64,000 nt of DNA from Clostridia bacterium. GTDB lineage: Bacteria > Bacillota > Clostridia > Oscillospirales > CAG-272. Of the stretch, positions 17,574 through 26,107 are shown piece by piece. Location of the stretch: the NCBI GenBank assembly GCA_017403155.1, contig JAFQOP010000012.1:62001-126000 (forward strand), read 5' to 3'. A program made the translations under genes and the position numbers. Positions within the stretch are counted from its first letter, which is position 1. Every line of letters starts with the position of its first letter. Below the pieces are notes generated by a model. It had not been told where the DNA came from. It made no database searches and was given only the letters and a program-made list of their open reading frames with translations.

Positions 17574-17579
17574 GATATG

Positions 17580-17951
17580 GACTGAGCGGGGCAATCGCGC
17601 GGTATCATGCCGAAAGGTCTTACCGTGAGGAAAGTCCGGGCCTCGCAGGGCAGGATAACGGATAACGTCCGCCGAGGGTGACCTCAGGGAAAGTGCAACA
17701 GAAATAAACCGCCGCACACTTGCGGTAAGGGTGGAAAGGCGAGGTAAGAGCTCACCAGTTCCTATGGTAACATAGGTCCGCTGTAAACCCTATCCGAAGC
17801 AACACCTCGAAGCGACCCCCAGGGTCAGGGGCTGCCCGTCCCGGTCTTCGTGGTGGCAGAGCCGAATGGCTTGAACTGGGCAGTAATGCGCAGTGAAGAT
17901 AGATGATTGCCACGTTGCAAAACGTACAGAACCCGGCTTACAAGCTCAGTC
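17580..17951 (+). ncRNA. rnpB: RNase P RNA
   Basis: This is the catalytic RNA of RNase P, which matures tRNA 5' ends. The ends pair as P1 (GACTGAGC at 17580 with GCTCAGTC at 17944). Conserved core pieces are present: GAGGAAAGTCCGGGC and AGGGCAGGATAACGG near the 5' end, AGAGCTCACCAG, TGTAAACCC, and ACAGAACCCGGCTTACA at the 3' end. The promoter lies directly upstream and a terminator at 17969-17995. Length (about 372 nt) fits a bacterial RNase P RNA; type A versus B was not decided. Confidence 0.97.
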
Positions 17952-17968
17952 AAAAATTAAAACCTGGC

Positions 17969-17995
17969 AATCGGGAGCTTGCTCCCGATTTATTT
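17969..17995 (+). terminator. Terminator of rnpB
   Basis: Stem AATCGGGAGC/GCTCCCGATT (17969-17990) followed by a T-rich tail. Confidence 0.85.
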
Positions 17996-18088
17996 CTTTT
18001 CGGTAAAATAATTATTTCCTCTCGCGCATAGACTTTGGTAGAGCTGTGCCCCTTATTGTTATATTTTTTGTAAATTTTGTTCTGCCTC

Positions 18089-18117
18089 TTGGAAAAGGAC
18101 GGAATATGTAGTATAAT
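18089..18117 (+). promoter_or_regulatory. Promoter of the murD operon
   Basis: TTGGAA (18089-18094), 17 bp, TATAAT (18112-18117). The predicted start near 18124 rules out the GTG at 18123 as the murD start codon. Confidence 0.8.
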
Positions 18118-18149
18118 GATACGTGGGCGAGCCAAGATGGAGGCCCGAG

Positions 18150-19526
18150 GTGAAGGAGCTTATTTACCGAAAAAGGACGATAAGGCAGGTTGGTATATTC
18201 GGACTTGGAAAATCCAACGTCGGTGTGATATACTACCTGAAGAGAAAATATCCGAATATTGCTATTACACTGCGGCAGGATAGCGCAAGGCTACCAAAGG
18301 ACGTGCTGCGCGCTGTCAGATTTGACAGAATTCTGCTCGGGGGTGCCTCGTGCGAGGACGTGACGGAGGAGCTGGTCTTTCTCTCACCTACCGTAAAGCG
18401 ACAGAGGCTTGCCACGGTTGAGGATGCGCGGATAACCTCCGATGCTCAGTTTTACCTCGACAACGTTACGCACCCCGTGCTTGCCGTGACGGGTTCGGAC
18501 GGAAAAAGCACGACGACAACGCTCGCGTCGCTGATGCTGTCGGGAAAGGGTAGACACACCTCCGCCCTCGGCAACATCGGGGTGGCAATGACGCCGCACC
18601 TCGACGACGTACGTGCGACACTCGCTGTGGCGGAGCTATCCAGCTTTCAGCTAATGACGTTTGTACCTAGGACAATGCGAGCGCTTATCACGAATATAAG
18701 CGAGAACCATCTCGACTTTCACACCTCTATGGATGAATATCTCGGTTGTAAATACAGGATATTCGAGGGGTGCGAGGAGCCCGTGGTAAACTGCGACTGT
18801 CCTCTCACGCTACGCGGTGCTGCAGGGCGCGAGGTTTTCTGTGCATACTCGATGGAAAAGGACGAGGATGAGCTCGCTGCTATTATAAACGCAAGGCACT
18901 ACACCACCCTGCGGGGTGGGATTATATACGTAGACAGCCGAGCCGTGCTTGACACGAATGAGGCAAAGCTGAGAACGAGGCACAACATAAACAACCTGCT
19001 CGCGGCAATATCGCTGACACACGGACTGTGTGACGAGGAGCGAGTGAGAGAGGTTGCGCGCGAGTTTTCGGGGCTTCGGCACAGATGCGAATACGTAGGC
19101 ACGTTTTCGGGAGTGGAATACTACAATTCCTCTATCGACTCGACACCGCTGAGGACGGCGACGACCCTCTCATCCTTTGACGGGAGGCTTACGGTTATTC
19201 TCGGAGGCCGGTCAAAGGGACTGGATTACGCACCGCTTGTCAGGGCAATAGCAAGCAAGGCGAGTGCAGTATATCTATGCGGAGAATGCGCGGCTGATAT
19301 AAAGCGCGCGCTCCTATGCGATTCCCTATTTACTTCCCTGGGGATACCGATATACGAATATCGCACGCTCGAGGATGCGACGGAGGGCTGTGCCATCCGC
19401 TCACGCGAGGGTGAGCGCGTTATACTCTCCCCTGCCTCGACTAGCTTCGATGCTTTTTCGAGCTTTGAGGAGCGGGGCGAAAAATTTAAGGAAGCTATAA
19501 GAAATTATTACTATAAAAGGACGTAA
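18150..19526 (+). CDS. murD: UDP-N-acetylmuramoylalanine--D-glutamate ligase
   Basis: MurD adds D-glutamate to UDP-MurNAc-L-Ala in cytosolic peptidoglycan precursor synthesis. The Mur-ligase ATP loop is VTGSDGKSTTTTLASL, followed by GNIGVAM, ELSSFQL and ISENHLDFHTSMDEY. The C-terminal domain shows YNSSIDSTPLRT, ILGGRSKGLDY and LSPASTSFDAF. I take the GTG at 18150 as start (458 aa): GGAGG lies six bases before it, while the GTG at 18123 coincides with the transcription start. It leads an operon with the lipoprotein, cysteine desulfurase and rlmH genes, not a mur cluster. Confidence 0.95.
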   Translation: MKELIYRKRTIRQVGIFGLGKSNVGVIYYLKRKYPNIAITLRQDSARLPKDVLRAVRFDRILLGGASCEDVTEELVFLSPTVKRQRLATVEDARITSDAQFYLDNVTHPVLAVTGSDGKSTTTTLASLMLSGKGRHTSALGNIGVAMTPHLDDVRATLAVAELSSFQLMTFVPRTMRALITNISENHLDFHTSMDEYLGCKYRIFEGCEEPVVNCDCPLTLRGAAGREVFCAYSMEKDEDELAAIINARHYTTLRGGIIYVDSRAVLDTNEAKLRTRHNINNLLAAISLTHGLCDEERVREVAREFSGLRHRCEYVGTFSGVEYYNSSIDSTPLRTATTLSSFDGRLTVILGGRSKGLDYAPLVRAIASKASAVYLCGECAADIKRALLCDSLFTSLGIPIYEYRTLEDATEGCAIRSREGERVILSPASTSFDAFSSFEERGEKFKEAIRNYYYKRT

Positions 19527-19530
19527 AAGA

Positions 19531-20748
19531 ATGAAAAAGCTATTACTGCTTGTGCTGGCGGTTATCGCCATGCTTTCACTGTCCGCATGCGGAAATGACG
19601 GAGCACCCGACGATATGCAGCTCGTTGCAGGCGGAGAGACGGAGGGCTACTATTTCTACGGTCCGGAGGACTGGATAATCTCCAACACGAAGGATATAGC
19701 ATCGACCTATATATCAAATCTTAATAACACCTCCATATCATTTGCCGAGATTGATAAGGACAGCTTCGGGCAGATCGGAATAGAGGGCTGCACAAGGACG
19801 GAGTGCAAGGGCGAGAAGCTCGACGGCAAGACGCACTTCTTCCTCTACCATTATCTCGAGGCGGAGCGCGAGAGCTTTCCCGACAGCTTTGAGATGACGA
19901 AGGAGGGTGCGGCCGTTGTCTTCGGCAACTCGGACACGAAGGAAAATGCCGACAGATGCATTAAATATGAATTCAAATACAAGTACGTCAATCACGGGTT
20001 TGCGGACGAGGATGACGCAGAGGTTACCTGCGGCTTTGCTCAATATTACATCTATGATGACGGAAGATACTATCTTATGACCTACTCGGGTCTGCTCGAC
20101 GAAAACGAGGGACTCGGATACAACAATTATGACCGCTACTACGAGCTGCTCGACGCGGTTGTAAAGAATTTCCGCTTCACCGAGGCAGGTGCTGCAGAGG
20201 AGGCACCTGAGGCTGAATATGAGCGCGACGAGGATGGCTATCGCCTCGTTACGGACAAGAGAGTTGCAGGGTTCGGCTTCTATCTTGCGGACGGGTTTGA
20301 AATTGATACAAATGACGGCTATCTCAGCGCGACTCACGCGGATGGCGGCGCGAATATAATGATGTCCGCTGTTACAGCGGCAGGCGCAAGCCCCGACCAG
20401 TATATTATGCGCAAGAGGGACGAGCTTGTTGAGATTGGCGCAACAAACTTCACCTTTATCGGCGAGCTTGACAAGAACGGTGCTGTTGTCGGCAAGGAGA
20501 GCGCGCTCGGCAATATTCCCGAGGACGGAGAAAACAAACAGACCTCCCTCAGCGCAAGCTATGCCTTTGCATACGAATACACCTATGAATTCAACGGAGA
20601 GAGCTATCACGTGTATCAGGTAATTGCGGCGGACGGCTGGCTATTCTGGTATGACGCATACGTATTTACCTATACGGCAACGGAGGCTGAATACGCGGAG
20701 CACCTCGACGAGGTTGAGGCTATGCTCTCCAAGGTTGACATAAAATGA
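19531..20748 (+). CDS. Lipoprotein of unknown function
   Basis: A 405-aa protein with a signal peptide ending LSLSAC, so Cys20 should be lipidated. Two related halves follow: each contains a segment like GYYFYGPEDWI or GFGFYLADGFEID and a Tyr/Phe-rich core, with an acidic linker (EEAPEAEYERDEDG) at about residues 225-240. The duplicated layout may be two PsbP/Mog1-like domains, but this is only an inference. It starts 4 bp after murD and its stop overlaps the next start by 4 bp. Confidence 0.75.
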   Translation: MKKLLLLVLAVIAMLSLSACGNDGAPDDMQLVAGGETEGYYFYGPEDWIISNTKDIASTYISNLNNTSISFAEIDKDSFGQIGIEGCTRTECKGEKLDGKTHFFLYHYLEAERESFPDSFEMTKEGAAVVFGNSDTKENADRCIKYEFKYKYVNHGFADEDDAEVTCGFAQYYIYDDGRYYLMTYSGLLDENEGLGYNNYDRYYELLDAVVKNFRFTEAGAAEEAPEAEYERDEDGYRLVTDKRVAGFGFYLADGFEIDTNDGYLSATHADGGANIMMSAVTAAGASPDQYIMRKRDELVEIGATNFTFIGELDKNGAVVGKESALGNIPEDGENKQTSLSASYAFAYEYTYEFNGESYHVYQVIAADGWLFWYDAYVFTYTATEAEYAEHLDEVEAMLSKVDIK

Positions 20749-21914
20749 GAAGAATATATCTGGACAACAGTGCAACGACGAAAATAAGCGAGGCGGCACT
20801 CAAAAGATACGTTGACAGCTCTGTCGAATACTTTGCAAACCCCTCCTCACTCCACTCTCTCGGCGCAGATGCAGAGCGCGAGATAAAGGCGGTGAGGGGG
20901 AGGGTGCTCTCCTCACTCGGCATGCGCGAGGGCGGCGTTATCTTCACAGCCTCGGGAAGCGAGGCGAACAACCTTGCGATTTTTGGACGTGCATACGCAA
21001 AGGAGCGCTATAAAAAGGGCGCAAAAATAATAACCACCGAGGGGGAGCACGCGTCGGTGACCGAGCCACTCGAAAGGTTAAAGAGCGAGGGCTTTAAAAT
21101 CGCTTATATCCCGACGGTCGGAGGCGTGATCGACCTCGAGAGGCTTCGCGAGGAGCTGACAGGGGATACCGTGCTAGTTACGATGATGCTCGTCAACAAC
21201 GAGACGGGAGCGCTATACGATATTGCCGCCGTGGCAAGGCTCGTCCACTCGCTCTCTCCCGAGGCACTTGTGCACGTGGATGCGACACAAGGCTATATGA
21301 AGCTGCCGATAAATGCGCGCACACTCGGTGCGGATATGATTACCCTATCCTCCCACAAGATACACGGACCGAAGGGTGTCGGCGCCCTCTACGTCGGGTC
21401 AGACGTCCTCAAGTCACGCGGTCTTTCGCCCATTATCCACGGCGGAGGCCAGGAGATGGGACTGCGCTCGGGGACGGAAAACGTGCCCGCGATACTCGCC
21501 TTTGGCACAGCGGTTGAAGAGGGCGTCAGAGAGCTTGCCGAATCGAGCAAGAAAATGAACGAAATGCGCGATTATCTCATTGAAAAGCTTACACGGGTGG
21601 AGGCATTGGCAGAAATTTCGCCTACCCTGCCCCCATCTCACGCACCGCACATACTCAACGTCACCCTTCCATCAATAAAGAGCGAAACCATGCTCCACTA
21701 CCTATCGGGCGAGGGGATATTCGTCTCAAGCGGATCTGCCTGCTCATCGAATGCGCCGCACGTTAGCCGCGCGCTTGTAGCATACGGAAGAAGCGAGCGC
21801 GAGGCAGACTGCTCTATCCGAATAAGCCTCTCAAGAGAGACGACGGGTGAGGAGATTGACGCGCTGTGCGACGCACTCGCGTCGGGACTTAAGCGACTCG
21901 CGAGGATAAGATAA
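20745..21914 (+). CDS. Cysteine desulfurase (NifS/IscS family)
   Basis: The 389-aa PLP enzyme removes sulfur from cysteine for Fe-S clusters or tRNA thiolation. The PLP lysine is K205 in SSHKIHGPKGVG and the persulfide cysteine is C333 in SSGSACSSNAPHVSRAL. Other motifs are YLDNSATTKI, TASGSEANNLAI and MLVNNETGA. No iscU or thiI lies beside it, so the sulfur acceptor is not indicated; NifS, IscS and CsdB-like roles remain open. It overlaps its neighbours by 4 bp and 1 bp in a tight operon. Confidence 0.95.
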   Translation: MRRIYLDNSATTKISEAALKRYVDSSVEYFANPSSLHSLGADAEREIKAVRGRVLSSLGMREGGVIFTASGSEANNLAIFGRAYAKERYKKGAKIITTEGEHASVTEPLERLKSEGFKIAYIPTVGGVIDLERLREELTGDTVLVTMMLVNNETGALYDIAAVARLVHSLSPEALVHVDATQGYMKLPINARTLGADMITLSSHKIHGPKGVGALYVGSDVLKSRGLSPIIHGGGQEMGLRSGTENVPAILAFGTAVEEGVRELAESSKKMNEMRDYLIEKLTRVEALAEISPTLPPSHAPHILNVTLPSIKSETMLHYLSGEGIFVSSGSACSSNAPHVSRALVAYGRSEREADCSIRISLSRETTGEEIDALCDALASGLKRLARIR

Positions 21915-22393
21915 TGACGGCGGTAACGGTGATAAGCGTCGGCACGCTCAAGGAGAGCTATCTCAAGGAGGCGGTTGCCGAATACAAAAAAAGACTCGCG
22001 CAGTATGCAAAGGTCGAGGAAATCAATATAAAAGAAGAGGCTATCAAAAACGAGGACAACGAGAGTGAGATACAAAGGGCTCTCGACGCGGAGGGAGAGA
22101 GGATACTTTCTGCCGTGCCGAAGGACTCCTATCTCATTTCGATGTGCGTCGAGGGAAAGCAATTCACCTCTCCCGAGCTTGCGAAAATTATTGAGGGTGC
22201 TATTGACTCGAGCGGCAAGATAACGCTCGTTATCGGCTCCTCTCACGGACTTGCGGACAAGGTGAAGTCGGCATCGGCACTCAAGCTGTCGATATCGAAG
22301 CTCACTTTCCCGCACCAGCTGATACGCCCCGTGCTTTTTGAGGCGATATATCGCTCCTTTACCATAATCCATAACAAAAGATACCACAAATAG
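21914..22393 (+). CDS. rlmH: 23S rRNA (pseudouridine1915-N3)-methyltransferase RlmH
   Basis: RlmH is a 159-aa SPOUT methyltransferase that modifies helix 69 of 23S rRNA. The family motifs are present: ISVGTLKESYLKEAVAEYKK at the N-terminus, the SAM-knot segment ITLVIGSSHGL, and the C-terminal PHQLIRPVLFEAIYRSFTI ending HNKRYHK. It shares one base with the cysteine desulfurase gene. The end of the gene forms part of the terminator hairpin. Confidence 0.97.
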   Translation: MTAVTVISVGTLKESYLKEAVAEYKKRLAQYAKVEEINIKEEAIKNEDNESEIQRALDAEGERILSAVPKDSYLISMCVEGKQFTSPELAKIIEGAIDSSGKITLVIGSSHGLADKVKSASALKLSISKLTFPHQLIRPVLFEAIYRSFTIIHNKRYHK

Positions 22394-22419
22394 CCCGTGT
22401 GCTATTTGTGGTATCTTTT
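22376..22419. terminator. Bidirectional terminator between rlmH and the CYTH gene
   Basis: A long stem, AAGATACCACAAATAGC/GCTATTTGTGGTATCTT, with A- and T-runs on its two sides. It includes the last codons of rlmH. Confidence 0.85.
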
Positions 22420-22423
22420 GTTA

Positions 22424-22927
22424 TCAGACGGGCTCGGGCGGAAAGGCTCTCGACATCGAGGCATTTGAATATGCTCGCTCTCCCGTCACCTCTTTGATGA
22501 TTTTTATGAATGGGGGCATCTCGGCGCGCTCGTCGTCACCGCCAAGCTCTGTTTCCATTATGGCACAGTGCTGCCACTCGGGGTAAAAATCAATTTCAAA
22601 CAGCTGCGACCTATATACAAAGGTATGTCGGCACTTTCTTATCGGTCGGGTGCCGTTCTTGATTTCTTTAGAAAGCGCTGTATACTCCTCGACACCTATC
22701 TCCCTCTCGTCCTCGATGGAGCTGACGGGGCTGATGCGTATTTTTTGAGTTTCGGTGTACTCTACTCTATCGATGTATTCGCGCCGACGCACTCTGTGCG
22801 TTATTCCGCTCTCAGATTCAAGGTAAATCTGCTCAATCTCGGAGGAGGCATACTCTGCCGATGAAAGAAAATCCTCGGCTGAAGGTTTTACAATTATATA
22901 TTTTCTTTCTGTTTCGACATGGCTCAT
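22424..22927 (-). CDS. CYTH-domain (triphosphate tunnel) protein
   Basis: The 167-aa protein starts MSHVETERKYIIVKPS, the ExExK signature of the CYTH/TTM superfamily (adenylate cyclase, thiamine triphosphatase, tripolyphosphatase). Charged beta strands follow (THRVRRREY, TETQKIRISP, CRHTFVYR, FEIDFYP), as expected for the tunnel lining, with acidic metal ligands in AIMETELGG. The substrate is not predictable. I chose the ATG at 22927, which has ACGGAG upstream; the frame extends to 22945 without a binding site. The promoter is at 22957-22985. Confidence 0.85.
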   Translation of the reverse strand: MSHVETERKYIIVKPSAEDFLSSAEYASSEIEQIYLESESGITHRVRRREYIDRVEYTETQKIRISPVSSIEDEREIGVEEYTALSKEIKNGTRPIRKCRHTFVYRSQLFEIDFYPEWQHCAIMETELGGDDERAEMPPFIKIIKEVTGERAYSNASMSRAFPPEPV

Positions 22928-22956
22928 AATAACACTCCGTTTCAATATATATAATT

Positions 22957-22985
22957 ATTGTAGCATATATCCTTTTGATTTTCAA
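22957..22985 (-). promoter_or_regulatory. Promoter of the CYTH gene
   Basis: Minus-strand TTGAAA (22980-22985), 17 bp, TACAAT (22957-22962) with an extended TG. Confidence 0.75.
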
Positions 22986-23008
22986 GCATAATTCTTTTCT
23001 GTTCGGTA

Positions 23009-23037
23009 TTGACAATTGAAAGATTTTATGTTAGAAT
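23009..23037 (+). promoter_or_regulatory. Promoter of the 57-aa membrane protein gene
   Basis: TTGACA (23009-23014), 17 bp, TAGAAT (23032-23037), about 40 bp before the start codon. Confidence 0.75.
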
Positions 23038-23077
23038 TAATTAGAAGAATTATTTCAGCCTATATGGAGGACGAAAA

Positions 23078-23251
23078 ATGGCAAAGTCTAGAGAGCATCT
23101 TACACTTGATCAGTTGGCAAGAAAAAAGAAGATCGCGGCAGTTGTAGACAAAATCACTACGGGACTGCTCATTCTCCTTATGGCTTCCCCTCTTGCAATC
23201 CTTGGATACATTTTCCTTTGGTTTGCACAGAATATGGCATATTCTATTTAA
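23078..23251 (+). CDS. Small single-pass membrane protein, 57 aa
   Basis: The protein has a basic N-terminal part (REHLTLDQLARKKKIAAVVD) and one membrane segment from GLLILLMASPLAI through GYIFLWF. It is a complete small gene: promoter at 23009, GGAGG seven bases before the ATG, and a strong terminator 12 bp after the stop. No family was recognised. Its monocistronic arrangement argues that it is a real gene and not a chance frame. Confidence 0.75.
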   Translation: MAKSREHLTLDQLARKKKIAAVVDKITTGLLILLMASPLAILGYIFLWFAQNMAYSI

Positions 23252-23263
23252 TTATGCTTTTTC

Positions 23264-23290
23264 GGCTCTGCTTCGGCAGAGCCTTTTTTT
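23264..23290 (+). terminator. Terminator of the 57-aa gene
   Basis: Stem GGCTCTGC/GCAGAGCC with a TTCG loop and seven T. Confidence 0.9.
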
Positions 23291-23306
23291 ATTAATGATA
23301 GAATAG

Positions 23307-23335
23307 AAAAAGCCGAGCGGATGCTCGGCTTTTTT
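23307..23335. terminator. Terminator of pnp
   Basis: Stem AGCCGAGC/GCTCGGCT (23311-23330) with A- and T-runs on both sides; nearly the same hairpin as at 9511-9530. Confidence 0.85.
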
Positions 23336-23341
23336 GTTATA

Positions 23342-25459
23342 TTACTCTGCCTTGGGGGCAGCGTCCTTCATGGAGAGGTTCTGTCTACCCTTTTCGTCGG
23401 TACCGAGGTACTTAACGCGAACAACGTCGCCAAGGTTTACAACGTCCTCAACCTTTTCGGTGCGCTCCTTCTGGAGCTTGGAGATGTGTACCATACCCTC
23501 CTTGCCGGGTGCGTACTCTACGAACGCGCCGATAGGAATGATTCTGGTAACGGTACCCTCATAGGTCTCGCCTACAACGGGCTCGAATACGATAGCATCG
23601 ATGATTGCCTTTGCCATATCTGCGCTCGCCTTGTCAACTGCGGCGATAAATACGGTGCCGTCGTCGTTGATGTCGATCTTTGCACCAGTGTCAGCAACTA
23701 TCTTCTGAATTACCTTTCCGCCGGAACCGATAACCTCACGGATCTTGTCGGGGTTGATATGCATGGTGATCATCTTGGGAGCATAAGCACTTACCTCCTC
23801 ACGGGGTGCGGTGATAGCGGCAAGGAGAATCTTGTCGATGATCTCGTCTCTGCCCTGGTGAGTGGTTTCAAGAGCGCGCTTGATGATTTCGGGGGTAAGT
23901 CCGTCTACCTTGAGGTCCATCTGGATAGAGGTGATACCCTTGTGAGTACCTGCTACCTTGAAGTCCATATCGCCGTAGAAGTCCTCAAGACCCTGGATAT
24001 CTATCATAGTATCCCAAGAGCCATCCTCAGCGGTGATAAGACCGCAGGAGATACCTGCAACGGGAGCCTTAATCGGAACACCTGCGTCCATAAGAGCAAG
24101 GGTGGAGCCACATACGGAGCCCTGGGAGGTAGAGCCGTTGGAGCTTACGACCTCGGAAACAAGGCGGATAGCATAGGGGAACTCCTCCTCGGAGGGAAGA
24201 ACGGGAACGAGAGAGCGCTCAGCGAGTGCGCCGTGGCCAATCTCACGTCTGCCGGGGCTACGAAGAGCCTTTGCCTCACCGGTGGAGTAGCCGGGCATGT
24301 TGTAGTGGTGCATATATCTCTTGGATGTCTCGTCGTCAAGTCCCTCAAGCTTCTGTGCATCGGAAAGAGTTCCGAGGGTTGCGATGGTGAGAACCTGGGT
24401 CTGACCTCTGGTGAAAAGACCCGAGCCGTGTACTCTCGGAATTACGCCAACCTCAGCTGCAAGGGGACGAATCTCGTCCATGCGTCTGCCGTCAACGCGC
24501 TTCTTGTCAACAAGGAGCCAGCGGCGGACTATCTTCTTCTGTATCTTGTAGATGAGCTCGGGGAGGATGGTCTTGATGTTCTCATACTTCTCCTCATAGG
24601 TTGCAACGATATCGTCCATAATGGGCTGCATCTTTGCATCGCGGACGTTCTTGTCATCGGTGTCAAGAGCCTCCATAACGCGCTGCTCGCAATATGCGAA
24701 AATCTCGTCGAACATATCGTGGTCAAGCTCGCCCGATGCATACTCGAACTTAGGCTTGCCTATCTCGGCTACGATGCCGTTGATGAATGCAACCACGCCC
24801 TTGATTTCCTCGTGGGCGGTCATAATTGCCTCGTACATAACCTCGTCAGACACCTCGTTTGCGCCTGCCTCGATCATTACTACCTTCTCAGCGGATGCGG
24901 CAACCGTAAGCTCAAGGTCGGATACCTTTCTCTCAGCTGCGGTGGGGTTAACGACTATCTTGCCGTCAACAAGACCCATGAACACACCGCCGATGGGGCC
25001 GTTCCAGGGAATATCGGAGATGGAAAGAGCGATGGACGCGCCGATCATAGCGGTAATCTCGGGCGAGCAATCGGGGTCAACCGACATAATGGTGAGGAGC
25101 AGGGATACGTCGTTGCGAAGGTCCTTGGGGAAGAGGGGACGAACGGGACGGTCGATAACACGTCCTGCGAGAACTGCCTTCTCGGAGGGCTTGCCCTCAC
25201 GCTTGAGGAAGCCGCCGGGGATCTTGCCTACTGCGTACATCTTCTCGTCATAGTCTACGGAAAGAGGAAGGAAATCGATTCCCTCTCTCGGAGATGCGGA
25301 TGCGGTGGCGGTGGCGAGGACGGTGGTCTCACCGTACTGAACGAGAGCAGCACCGTTTGCAAGACCTGCGATCTTGCCCGTCTTTACAACGAGGGGGCGG
25401 CCCGCGAGGGTGTACTCATAAACCTTGTAGTCGTCAAATTTCTTGAAGTTTTCTACCAT
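23342..25459 (-). CDS. pnp: Polyribonucleotide nucleotidyltransferase (PNPase)
   Basis: PNPase is a 3'-to-5' phosphorolytic exoribonuclease of mRNA decay. The 705-aa protein has two RNase PH domains (first: KTGKIAGLANGAALVQYGET and GGFLKREGKPSEKAVLAGR; second: RVHGSGLFTRGQTQVLTIAT and RREIGHGALAERSL). A KH domain (KIREVIGSGGKVIQKIVADT) and a C-terminal S1 domain (GETYEGTVTRIIPIGAFVEY) follow. The ATG at 25459 follows AAAAGGAGA; the frame runs 12 codons further without a binding site. It lies downstream of rpsO, the common bacterial order. The long opposite-strand frame here is a shadow. Confidence 0.98.
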   Translation of the reverse strand: MVENFKKFDDYKVYEYTLAGRPLVVKTGKIAGLANGAALVQYGETTVLATATASASPREGIDFLPLSVDYDEKMYAVGKIPGGFLKREGKPSEKAVLAGRVIDRPVRPLFPKDLRNDVSLLLTIMSVDPDCSPEITAMIGASIALSISDIPWNGPIGGVFMGLVDGKIVVNPTAAERKVSDLELTVAASAEKVVMIEAGANEVSDEVMYEAIMTAHEEIKGVVAFINGIVAEIGKPKFEYASGELDHDMFDEIFAYCEQRVMEALDTDDKNVRDAKMQPIMDDIVATYEEKYENIKTILPELIYKIQKKIVRRWLLVDKKRVDGRRMDEIRPLAAEVGVIPRVHGSGLFTRGQTQVLTIATLGTLSDAQKLEGLDDETSKRYMHHYNMPGYSTGEAKALRSPGRREIGHGALAERSLVPVLPSEEEFPYAIRLVSEVVSSNGSTSQGSVCGSTLALMDAGVPIKAPVAGISCGLITAEDGSWDTMIDIQGLEDFYGDMDFKVAGTHKGITSIQMDLKVDGLTPEIIKRALETTHQGRDEIIDKILLAAITAPREEVSAYAPKMITMHINPDKIREVIGSGGKVIQKIVADTGAKIDINDDGTVFIAAVDKASADMAKAIIDAIVFEPVVGETYEGTVTRIIPIGAFVEYAPGKEGMVHISKLQKERTEKVEDVVNLGDVVRVKYLGTDEKGRQNLSMKDAAPKAE

Positions 25460-25582
25460 TTTTAATTCTCCTTTTCTTTTTGAGGGAGCGAACATAGCAT
25501 TTAAGTATATGCTTGAATAGCTTCAAACACATAATTAACTGCTACTTTCGCCCATCTCTGTTTGTTTTCTTGAATTTTTGGC

Positions 25583-25632
25583 TTTTCACAACAAACGGGA
25601 ACGATACACGCCCGTTCCCGTTTTGTGAAAAA
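25583..25632. promoter_or_regulatory. Long hairpin between rpsO and pnp
   Basis: The stem AAACGGGAACG/CGTTCCCGTTT (25594-25623) is extended by TTTTCACAA/TTGTGAAAA around a small bulge, about 20 pairs in all. The T-run on the minus strand is poor, so it may act as a partial terminator after rpsO or as an RNase III-type processing site in the pnp leader, as known for the rpsO-pnp junction in Escherichia coli. Confidence 0.6.
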
Positions 25633-25650
25633 ATCTCGGGAAGTAACAGA

Positions 25651-25917
25651 TTACTTTCTGAGACCGAGTCTCTTAATTACAGAACGGTATCTCTCGATAT
25701 CCTTCTTTGCAAGGTAATTAAGAAGCTGCTTTCTGTGGCCAACCATCTTGGAAAGACCTCTCTGAGAGTGGAAATCCTTGGGATTCTTCTTCATGTGCTC
25801 GGTGAGGGTGTTGATTCTATCGGTGAGGATAGCAACCTGTACCTCGGGCGAGCCGGTGTCATTCTCGTTGATCTTGTACTCAGCGATGATGGCAGTCTTG
25901 GTTTCCTTTGAAATCAT
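25651..25917 (-). CDS. rpsO: 30S ribosomal protein S15
   Basis: The 88-aa protein has the normal S15 length and hallmarks: [40 protein letters not shown] and [13 protein letters not shown]15 binds the central domain of 16S rRNA early in 30S assembly. The gene has a promoter about 130 bp upstream, a structured leader, and pnp follows. Confidence 0.98.
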   Translation of the reverse strand: MISKETKTAIIAEYKINENDTGSPEVQVAILTDRINTLTEHMKKNPKDFHSQRGLSKMVGHRKQLLNYLAKKDIERYRSVIKRLGLRK

Positions 25918-25920
25918 TTT

Positions 25921-26075
25921 TCTTCACCTTTCTAAAAAATATTCTCCTGTGTCCCAGTAAAGTGCGGGTGAAAAGCACGAGCCACGCAAGGGAATTCCCC
26001 AAACGGAGCAGGGCCATACACTGTACCGAGGCATAGGCCAAGAGGTATTATAGCATATTATTTGTAAAAAGTAAA
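25921..26075 (-). promoter_or_regulatory. rpsO promoter and leader
   Basis: A minus-strand TATAAT (26047-26052, extended TG) with a weak TTTACT 17 bp upstream gives a leader of about 120 nt rich in short complementary pieces. Leaders of rpsO often bind S15 itself to repress translation; whether this one does is an inference. Confidence 0.5.
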
Positions 26076-26107
26076 TAGTTTTTCAAAAAATATTTATACA
26101 ATTTATC

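Noticed and set aside
18123..18149. Upstream GTG start for murD
   Set aside because: It coincides with the predicted transcription start; the GTG at 18150 has GGAGG at good spacing.
23321..25465. 714-codon frame antisense to pnp
   Set aside because: The minus strand encodes an unmistakable PNPase with all domains; the mirror frame has no motif and no ribosome binding site.
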